NCBI GenBank assembly: GCA_937973685.1
Contig: CALJKJ010000026.1
Span: 1-61,431 of the forward strand
Length of the DNA: 61,431 bases
Origin: an uncultured Flavobacteriales bacterium
GTDB lineage: Bacteria; Bacteroidota; Bacteroidia; Flavobacteriales_D; Crocinitomicaceae
Direction of reading: 5' to 3'
Shown here: positions 1 through 11,400 of the stretch, piece by piece
How positions within the stretch are numbered: the stretch's first letter is position 1
Layout of the letters: each line of letters opens with the position of its first letter
Made by a program: the position numbers and the translations under genes
Notes under the pieces: model-generated
What the model saw: the letters and a program-made list of their open reading frames with translations, nothing else
Told to the model about the DNA's origin: nothing
Database searches by the model: none

Positions 1-2400
1 AACTGTAACTGTGTATACTCCTGCAGTTGAAACTGTATTCGTTTGTGTTACTGCACCATTTCCTGACCAAGAATAAACAGTCCCACTTGAAGCAGTCAAT
101 GTTACTGACCCTCCTTGACAAAGTGTCGTTGGACCTGATGCTGTAATCGTTGCAACAGGAATAGTTCCAACAGATACAGGCATTATCGCAGAAGTTGCTG
201 TACATCCCAAACTATTTGTTACGGTTACGGAATAATTTCCAGTAGCTGAAACTGTGACACTTTGTGTGTTTGCACTAATGCCATTCCATGAATATGAAGC
301 ACCCGGTGTTGCAGTCAACGTTACTGACCCTCCTTGACAGAATGTCGTTGGTCCAGAAGGTGTAATCAATACCATTGGTGTTGGATTTACCACAACTGTA
401 GTTGGAATTGCCGCTGTTGTACATCCATTCGCACCTGTAATTATTACGTTATATGTTCCAGATGAAGCAACGTTTATAGACTGTACAGAAGGACCCCCGA
501 TATTCCAAGCATAACTAGAACCTAGTGAAGCAGTTAATGTTACTGATCCTCCTTGACAGAATGTCGTTGGACCTGATGCTGTAATAGAAGCTGTAGGTTG
601 TGGTTTCACAGTCATCGTCATATTTACTGCTGATGCACAGCCTGCATTATTTGTAATTTCATATGTTATCAATGCTGAACCTGCTGATACACCAGTTACT
701 AAACCTGTATTACTCACAACAGCTACTGTTGGATTTGAACTGTACCAAATACCACCTGTTAATGGATGAGTGATTTGAGTTGTTGTTCCTGCACAAATAT
801 TATTACTTCCTGTTAAAGGAACCATTGCAGTTAAACCAACACCAACATTTACAATTGTGCTTGAACTATTTACACAACCATTTCCATTCGTTACAGTGTA
901 TGTAATGGTTACTGCTCCTTGAGCAACACCTGTTACAACTCCTGTTGTTGGATTAACCGTCGCTAATGCTGTATTATTTGACGACCATGTTCCTCCTGCT
1001 GTCGCATTTGTCAAAGTAATTGACAAGCCCGAACATACATTGTTTGGACCACTAATTGCTGCAACTACTGGTAATGGATTCACTCCGATTGTCGTTACTG
1101 CACTTGTTGCTGAACATCCATTCGCATTCGTTACTGTTACACTGTAGCTTGTTGTGCTTGTTGGTGTAACTGTGATTGATGCTGTTGTTGCTCCTGTGCT
1201 CCACAAGTAGCTTGAACCTGCGCTCGCTGTTAACGTTGCACTTGTTCCTACACAAACTGCTGATGCACTTGCTGTAATACTTGCTACTGGTAATGGATTC
1301 ACTGTAATCACTTGGCTTGCCGCACTTGCTGACGTACATCCGTTTGCGTTTGTTACGCTTACTGTATACGTTGTTGTTGCACTTGGGCTTACCGTGATTG
1401 TTTGTGTTGTTGCACCATTACTCCATAAGTATGTAAAGCCTGATCCACTATTCGCTGTCAATGTCGTGCTTGCGCCAACACAGATTGTTGTTGCACTTGC
1501 AGTGATTGATGCTGTTGGTAATGGATTAACTGTTACCACTACTTGGTCGGTGTTCACACATCCGTTTGCGTTTGTTCCTGTTACTGTGTATGTCGTTGTT
1601 GCACTTGGATTAGCTGTTACACTTGCTGTGTTCGTTGCACTTAAGCCCGTTGATGGACTCCATACATACGTTGCAGCTCCACTTGCTACTAAACTTGTTG
1701 ATGAACCAGCACAGATCGCCGCGTCGTTTCCTGCATTAACTACTGGTAATGGATTCACTGTTACTGCTGTGGCAGTTGAAGTTGCTGAACATCCTGATGC
1801 GCTTGTTACAGTTACATAGTATGACCCTGATGCATTAACTGTGATAGCTTGTGTTTGCGCTCCGTTACTCCATAAGTAAGATGACCCAGAACTTGCGGTC
1901 AATACAACTGAACCACCTTGACAGATTGTCGTTGTACTTCCTGCTGTTATTGATGCTGTAGCTCCAGCATTCACATTAATGACTGCACTTTGTGATGCTG
2001 AACATCCGTTTCCATTTGTGACTGTATAAGTAATTGTTGCTGAACCAGCTCCAACTCCAGTCACATTTCCTGATGCATCTACCGTTGCAACAGTGTTATC
2101 ACTTGATGTCCAAGTTCCTCCTGTTGTAGCTGATGCAAATTGTGTTACTCCTCCTTCACAAACATTTGTTGCTCCAGTAATTGCTGAAACGATAGGTAGT
2201 TGGTTTACCGTTACATTACTAACTGCATTAGCTGAACAGCCAGCAGAAGTACCTGTAACAGAATACGATGTATTACTTGTAGGCGAAACAATAATTGTAT
2301 CGTTTGTAGAACCATTACTCCATAAATATGTTGTTGCTCCTGTCGCAACTAATGCAACAGAATCACCATAACAAATTGACTCACTATTTACAGCAACAAC
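1..2400 (-). repeat. Tandem protein-coding repeats, 219-228 nt period
   Basis: Within the giant gene, near-identical blocks recur in frame. The forward string gttactgaccctccttgaca and its close variants lie in blocks beginning at 94, 313 and 532, exactly 219 nt (73 codons) apart. A second family carrying tggtaatggattcac starts at about 1066, 1285, 1513 and 1741, spaced 219, 228 and 228 nt. Each unit encodes an Ig-like domain with two cysteines and a phrase such as YLWSNGATT. The nucleotide similarity between units is much higher here than in the 3-9 kb part of the gene, which suggests recent duplication or gene conversion. Confidence 0.85.
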
Positions 2401-5400
2401 AATAGAAGTTGCAATTGTAACCGTTGTTGGTATTGAAGTAGTTGCAGAACATCCATTATTATCAGTTATTGTAACTGTATAATCTCCTGAAGTTGAAGCT
2501 GTATATGAATTTGATGTTGCACCACTGATTGGTCCATTTACATCATTCCATTGAAAAGTATATGTTGACCCAACCGGAGCAATTGTTGCTAACATAGTAA
2601 CAGATCCTCCAGCACAAATTGTTGTTGAACCTGTTGTAGTTATTAAAGTGTTTGGTAATGGTCTTACAGCCACAATAATATCATCTGAATTTAAACATCC
2701 ATTTGCATCAGTTGCTTGCGCCGTATAAGTAGTCGTTGATGTTGGGTAAAATGCAACACCATCAGAAACTCCTCCTAACCAAGATATTGTTTCATTCGAA
2801 GTAGCTGTTAAAGTTACTGCAGCTCCACTACAAATAATTTGATCTACACCTGCATTTACAGAAGGTAATGCATTAATCACAATTCGAACAACGTCAGTAT
2901 TTGATCCACAACCATTAGTAGCAGTATATGTTAAATCAACATAACCATTACTAGCATCTGCTTGAGATGGCAAATAAGCAATTGTTGTGCTCGAAATATT
3001 TGGAGTAATGGTTCCTGTTCCTTGAGTTGACCATGATCCAAAAATCGCATCAATAGTTGTAGCTGAAACAGTTGCAGCAACATTTGCACATGTTGTATCA
3101 TCTATGCCAACATTGACACTTGGAGATCCCGTTAACACTTTCACAACAACATCAAAAGTTTGACCTGAACATATAGGTCCTCCATTTGGATTTTCATAAT
3201 AAGGTGTAACAGTATAAGTTACAAATTGACTAACTGTTGACGTATTAACCAATGTCTGTGAAATGTTAGAATTGGTATTATTACTTCCAGATTCTCCTGA
3301 AACGTTATTGTTTGATTGAACTGTCCATTCGTACCAAGTATTGTTTGGAATAATATTTCCACCAGCACCATCAATTGGTGTTACTAAAAATGGCGTTCCA
3401 GAACATACCTCTGCAGTCATATTTGCAATAACAATTGTTGGATTAACAGTTATTATTGCTTGGAAATCTTGACCTGTACATCCGTTAACTGTTGGTGTTA
3501 CAGTGTACGTGATATCTTGAGGTTGATTTGTTGAATTCGTTAATGCAGGTGGATTCAAATATGGATATGGGAATCCTTCAGCAAATTGACCAGTAATATT
3601 ATTGTTGGTCGAAATTTGAGTAGTGTAAAATGTTGTAGCCGGAACTACATCCCCATTTTGTCCATCTTGCGGTTCAATATAAAATTGATCACCTGAACAA
3701 ATAATTTGAGTTTTCTGAGTAATTTGAGGTTCTGGTTTTACAGTTACAATTACATCGAATGTATTTCCAACACATCCATCTTGCGAAGTTGGTGTAACTG
3801 TATAAGTTACATTTTGCAACGAACTAGATGTATTAAGTAATTCATCATCAATATTACCTGTTCCTGATCCAGTATTTTCACCTGAAATATTTTGATTATC
3901 AAGTGCAACCCAAGCAAAAGTAACATTCGATAAATTTGAAACATCATTTTGAGGGTCATAAGCTAATGCTACACTTGAACATGTAGTATCAGCAGCATTT
4001 ACTCCAACCGGCTGTGGATTGACTGTTAAAGTGATTGTAAATGGTGTTCCTTGACATCCTGCTGGATCAGAAGTTGGTGTTACTGTAAACTCTACGATTG
4101 CTGGATTTGAGCTGATATTTTCAATTGTTTCAGTTACCAAACCAAAACCCGTATCACCCAAAGCTATTCCGCTTACAGTTCCTGTTACTGAAGTAATTTC
4201 CCATGTAAATGTACTTGATACACTATTTACAGCATCAATATTATCCTGTGGATCATACGAGAATGTATAATTAGAACAAATTGTATCTGTTGAATTGTTC
4301 CCAACTGGTTCAGGGTTAATTGTTGCAAATACATTAAACATATCTCCTATACATCCAAATGATGAAACAGGATATACATCATAAGTCACAGTTACACTAG
4401 TTGTAGTGTCATTTAAATATTGATCATTAGAAAGGTTTATTGCAAATAAACTATCAGCAACTGCTGCATTTCCACCACTTACACTTAATCCAGCTAAATC
4501 TAAAGCTGTTACATTATATGTGACAGCTGCAATTGAGCTACTAGCATCAAATGAAATTGCTAAAGAGTCATCACTACAAACAGTAACATTTTGATCACCA
4601 ACAACTGGTTCAGGACGAACAATAGTTGTTAAAGTAAAGTTATCCCCCATACATCCATTTGAACCAAATGGAGTAATTATATATTGATACGAATCATTCG
4701 TATTTCCTGTATTGTTATAAATATCCAAAATACTATCAGCAGATGCTGTTGTTCTATCAGGTTGAGCATTATTAGACACGGTATAAGTATATGTATCACC
4801 AGATCCTGCTTGTAACGTATCTAAATCATAATTAACAGGTACATCACTACAAACTTGAGTGATTTTTGCACCTATTACTGGTTCAGGCTTAACTGTAATT
4901 GTAATTGTAAATGGAACACCAAAACAATTATCAGCACTTTCAGGAGTAACTGTATATATTACATCCTGATCTTGACCAGATGTGTTAACTAACGTTTGAG
5001 AAATTGAAGTAGCTGGACTTGAATTTATTGTTTCAATTTGTACTACAAAGTTCAAATCTTGCCCCATACTCATACTTACACCACTATTTTGTGCATAAGC
5101 AGAACCTCCTGCATAGCTTGAATTGGCAGTTAAATTTAAACTTGCGTTTAAATCCGTTGCTGATAATATAAATGTATAAATTCCAGCTGTAACAGGTAAT
5201 GGTGTACTTAATACAGTACTATTTAATCCCGTAGATAAAATACTTGTATTTTGTGTATATAATAAATTACCTCCTGTTCCAGTACCATCATAAATTTTTA
5301 ACGTAACATTATTGCTAGGAGTTGTTACTGAAACAACCTCATAAGCTATTGATGTTATATTACCACTGTTATTTACTGTAAATGTTTGTCCTGTTGATTG

Positions 5401-8400
5401 TGGATTACCCATCCATTGATTCATCATTTGATCGTAATAATCTCCTACTGATACATTTCCAACTGAACTTGATTGATTATAAATCATTGTGGAAGAAACC
5501 GAAGTAGATCCACTTTCGCCAGTTACATCAGGATTATCTTGAACACTAACGGTAAATGTATTATTTGTTATTCCATTTGAAATATCATCATCATTTAACG
5601 GTATATCAATTTGAACATTAGAACAAATTGTATACGTTGAATCAATACCAACTGGTTCTGGATTAACAACAACTGTTATATTAAATGGTAAACCTACACA
5701 ACCTTCAGGATCTGATGTTGGAGTTATTGTATAAACAACTTCAGCAGGAGAATTAGAAACATTTGTAATTGAATCAGAAGCAACATGTCCAGTTCCTGTA
5801 TCTCCTTGGTTTACACCTGATACTGATCCTAAAATTGAACTTACAACCCAATCAAACGAACTATTTACGTTATTTCCATGTATTGCATCATTTACATTAT
5901 TTTGAGGATTAAAGCTAAAAGCCTCTTTTGAACAAACTACAAATGTTGTATCTATTCCTATTGGCAAAGGATTGACTGTAATAGTAAACGATTGAGGATC
6001 TCCTTGACAAGTTCCTGCAAGTCCTTTTAATATAAAGTTATAATCATCATCTGCGAAAAGTAAGCTTGGATTTGGAGTACAGTTTCCAGCTGAATTAACA
6101 GAACCATTTGCATATTGATTATTAACTCCAACTTGCACTTGACCACCACATAATGATTGGTAACCATAAGAATCTTCCAAAGATAAAATATAGGTCGTGT
6201 TAGCAGTTAAACTTACTGGAGATTGAAATACAAATGTTTTCCAGCCTTCTTCACCTGTAACAGCAGAATAAGTTAACAGTTGTGATGCAAGACCAACGTG
6301 ATTTAAAGTATATAATCTTAATTCTACATGTAAATCATTTGCTCCTTGTACTGCTTTCAGATATACAGACGCTTCAGTTAAAGTTGTATTTTGAGAAACT
6401 GTAAAGGTTTGTTCAATATTTGTAAATCGACCACCAAAATTACCTGTTAATACTGAGTTATCAATAATAACATCCATAATAGGAATAGACGGTGTAACTG
6501 TGATTGTATCAATTATTGGACTACCAGTTGTGTTAGTCGCTGTAAATGATGGAATTGTAGTTGTTCCTGAAACGATTGTTAAACCTGTATTCGTATTGCT
6601 GCTCGTCCAATCTAATACTGTTCCTACAACTTGGCTTGTTAAAGTAGTCGCATTCACTGTTTCTCCATCACAAACAATTAAGTTTGTCAAGGTATCCATT
6701 GTTGGTTGCGGTTCTACTACTACTTTTAATGTAAAATCTGATCCTTGACAACCATCTGATGTATATGGAGTAATTGTATAGATAACACTTACCGTGTCCG
6801 GTGTTGTATTGGTCCAAGCTTCAGATGAAGTAATAGTTAAATCTGTTAAACCTTGTCCTGAAATATCATTCCCATCAAAATCAGTTAATCCATTTGCATT
6901 TATAGATAAATCAAACTGATCAATTGATGGACCATCGTTGTCATCATTAATGTTCGTATTCAACATTGATTCATTACAAACAGTAATAAGTTTATTTGAA
7001 ATGACTGGTTCTGGATGAACGGTTACTGTTACATCAAATGATGCACCTGTACAATTTCCACTAACAGGAGTAACCGTATAAACTACGTCTTGATCAGTTG
7101 ATGAAGTGTTAGTTAATGATTGTGAAATACTTGTTTGTGAATTAGATTCATCAGATTCACCCGACACGTCTGGATTATCTTGAACTGTCCAAGTATATGT
7201 TGTACTATCAGGCACTATTTCTCCAGTACAATTTACATTAAATGAACCTAAATTTGTACCCACTAAATTATCACTATTATCACCCATACTCAAAACTACT
7301 TGACCTACAGGATCATAAATAATAAATGAAACTTCCTCAGGATAATCACCAGCAACCGTCCAATTAAAAGTAATTACATCATTTGTATTTAATGAAATAG
7401 CAGTCGTATAATAAGCTGGGTCTGGACTAAATTCAGTGAAATCTGGACCCAAAACAGTAATTAATTGATTTCCACTATAAACTTCAATTTCAGCATTGTT
7501 CCAACCATCTCCATAACTGTCAAATAATTGAAAAGAATACATGCAAGAACTTCCACCACCTACATTTTGAGGTGTAATTGTAAACGAATCTTGAGAACAA
7601 ATTGTTTCAAATTTATTTGTAATCTGAGGTGTAGGTTCTACAGTTACAACTACATCAAATGAATTTCCTGTACATCCACCAGATGGTGCAGATACAAACT
7701 GATAACTTCCACCATAAGATCCGTAAGACTGAGTTGTTACTCCATTTGCAGTTCCGCCGGAATAACTATTTTGCCCAGATAATATTTGAACATACAATGT
7801 TGTTGTACTTCCATTTTGAACTAATCCTTGATAAGTAGCTGCTGCACCAATATTTGAATCATCAGTATAAATTCCTGAACCCCAAACTGATGATCCATTT
7901 GTATTTCCTGTTACAGTAACTTGATAAATTTGTCCAACATTATTTGAATATGTAGACATATTAGAAACTACTCCAGCTATTTGATATGCACTTGTTGCAG
8001 GAGTAATTGTATATGTAATATCCTGAGATTCATTTGTTAAATTCATCAATGATTGTGAAATAGTAGACTGGCCACTTAATTCATCAGAAGCTCCAGAAAT
8101 ATTTGGATTATTCGATATCGTCCATGTATATTGTGTTCCAGTTGGAATTGAATCTCCTGACTGTGCATTAAACGTATAAGAATCTCCTGAACACAGAGTT
8201 ATTGAATTATCTAATAGAATAGGTAATGGGTTTATTGTTATGACAATTGTTTCACTTGACCCGGAACAAGTTGTTCCTCCACTTGTATAATATGGAGTTA
8301 CTGTAATAGTAGCAGATTGTTGAGTTAAATCATTTGCTGCAATGAAAGCTGAAATTTGATAATTATTAGAGTTATTAGCAGTGCCTGAGCTTGCTAAACC

Positions 8401-11400
8401 AATAGACGTATTATCATTTGTCCATTGAAAAGATGTTGCTAAATTATTTGGACTTGTAAATTGTATAGCAGAAACTGTTCCTTTACCACAAACAGTTTGG
8501 TCTAATGGATCAGCAACAGTAGGCAATTCATTAATTACAAATGTAGCTGCTTGACCAGAAATATTTTCTAAACAACCATTATTATCCTCAACACTCTCTA
8601 AAGTATAAATAAATGATCCTCCATCAGTTGTTGGAATAGTTATACTTATAATACTTGTAGATGAATTGGCAGTTGTCACTGAATGATAAGTGACTGATGA
8701 TCCATCATTAATGGAATAATTAAAGATATATGGAGCTGAGCCATTTGATGCTGAAAAAGTTAATGTTGGATTTGTATCATCTTGACAAACTGGTGATGTT
8801 GTTGTTGTAGTTACAGTTGCAGTAACCTGTATTGGTTGTTGAACATGAAATGATTGAGTTGTAAACGAACATAAATTCGCATCTGTCACTGTAACTTTAT
8901 AATAACCCGAACCAATATTTACTAAATCTTCATTTGTTGAATATGAAGTATAAGTTCCTGTTGAAGTAGCACTTTCTACCCATGAAAAAGTATAAGGTGT
9001 ATTACCACCTGTTGCTGTTATTGCTATTTCACCATCACCTGACTCAAAACAAGATAAATCTGTGATAGATTCGCTAATCGCCAATGCTGCTGGTGCAGAA
9101 ATTGTAAAGCTATTTGTTCCTGTACATCCAATTCCGTCTGTTACTGTTAACGTATAAGTTCCAGGTGTAAGTCCAGTTAAATTAGCTAATATCGACTGAC
9201 CAGATGGTATAACTCCACCATTGGAAGCAGTCCATGAATAACTATAAACACCATTTCCTCCTGTTGTTAAATTATATCCTCCTGGTGAAGCTTGCACACT
9301 ACCATCAGCAGAATTTGAACAAGTTGCATCTGAAGTTGCAGCATCAGGTGCAACAGGATCAGGTGCATTTACAGTTACTGTCTCAATCGCAATACAACCC
9401 AAATTATCAGTTACTTTGATTGTATAATCTCCAACTGCCGCATTACTTAATGAATTTGTTGTGCTAATAACAGTTCCAGTTGCTTGCGTTCCAGCATACC
9501 ATTGATAAGTGTAAGGCCCGGCACCTCCACTTACATTTACTTGTGCTTGACTTTGAATTGGACTACAATTTGTTAAACTGTTTGTAACGGATGAAATTGT
9601 TACTGTTTGAATTACAACTTGATTTGCACCTGTTGTAACACATGCAGAGCTTTGATCATAAGCTGTTACTGTATATGTTCCTAATGGTACATTTGTAAAT
9701 ATTATTGAAAACACACCTGCGCTACTTGAACTTGGAGTTGCAGTATAGACATTTGTGCCATCAGTTAATTCAGCTGTTTTTGTAGTACCACCACCACCTT
9801 GTACCAACACGGTAACAGTACCTGAACTACAACCTGTCATTGTAACTGATGAACTATTAATCGTTACTGGTGTTCCTGTAGATAATTGAACCGCTGCAGA
9901 TGTTACCGTACCACATGCATCTGTAATTGCTAATTTGTACCATCCAACTCCTAAGTTTGTTGGATTAGAGTTACTATTAGGTGTCGGTGAAACGACAGTA
10001 TAAGTTCCTGTTTGAGTTGAACTTCTTGTCCAAACATATGAAGTAATTGGTCCTGTACCACCAGCAGTTGTTACAGTCAAAGATCCATTCGTTTGACCAG
10101 CACATGGTTTCAAACCTGCTGTCAATGAAATTGTTCGTGCTGCATTTACAGTTCCTGTTAGGGCGATTGTTGAATTAGTTGCCCCTGTAGAAGACAATGT
10201 AATTGTACCACTTTGTGAACCTACAGGAGAGGTTGATTTTAATCGCACATAAACTGTCGATGAAGCATTCCCACCTGATTGAGGAATTGACAATGTACTT
10301 GAATATGTAGACCCATTTAATGAAAACTCATAATTAGAGTTATTACATGTTAAAGAAATATTTGCTGTTAACAATGATCCCGATACCGTAAATGTTTGAG
10401 CTGCAGATGTTGTACCAATACATGTTGCAAATGAATTTAAAGAAGCTGTATTTAGTATGGTAGGTCCGTCTCCTATTGCATTTTTTAACACATAAAAACT
10501 TGGATTACCATGACCTGATGTCACAATATCTAACTTACCATCTCCATCCACATCAACTAAAACAGTATTTCCATATCCTTGGTTATATTTTGAGTATTTA
10601 GTAAATGAAGAATTTGTTACCGTTCCTGCAGAAATTCCATTTAAATTAAAACTAACACTAGTTCCTGAATTTTCATACCCAAAAACATAATCTAATTTTC
10701 CATCACCACTAAAATCTCCTGTATTACTCCATAAATATCCTTCATTAAAGCCTGTCAAACTTGTCACACTATAAGATGCAGTAGCAATTAAACTTGGATT
10801 ATTATTTTGAATAAAATCCCCATAAGATCCTATTATATCATTATCTCCATCGTTATCAAAATCACCAATTACCGAATAAAAATTGTAGCTAGAAAGTGTT
10901 GCAGCTAATGTGAAACTTGGCGAACCTGATGTAGAATTATTTTCAAAAATAAAAGTGTTATTCCCATTTAAGACCATGTCTCTTTTTCCATCATTGTTCA
11001 TATCTGCAGATGTAATGTGTCTTACACCATTTGCTCCAGAAAATGAGGTTGTTGTTCCTGAAAATGATATACTACCTATTGAACTAGTATTTAATCTAAC
11101 GGTAAATCCTGAAGAATATGAACTAGAAGTAATCAAATCAACTTTCCCGTTTCCATCAACATCAAAAATTTCTAAATTTGAACTTCCAGAAGTACTTACA
11201 CTAACATAAGTGCTGAAAGAAATTGAACCAGCTCCTGTAGAAGTATTTCTTAATATTGATAATGAACTACTACCTGAAGACACGATATCTAATTTTCCAT
11301 CTCCATCTACATCTGCCACTTCAACGGACCAACTTGCCTCACCCGTATTAAAAATATTGCCTGATCCAAAAGTGTTTGCATTTACAATTCCAATTGAAGT

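Noticed and set aside
1394..1819. Plus-strand open frame of 141 codons (and similar ones at 2093-2371, 6500-6748, 10910-11209, 11210-11416)
   Set aside because: They lie antisense to the giant minus-strand gene. Its Thr/Val/Ser-rich repeat codons leave few stops on the opposite strand; no family similarity or promoter was seen.
1..2400. Regularly spaced repeats resembling a CRISPR array
   Set aside because: The period is 219-228 nt, the repeats stay in one reading frame, and the 'spacers' encode parts of the same Ig-like domains.
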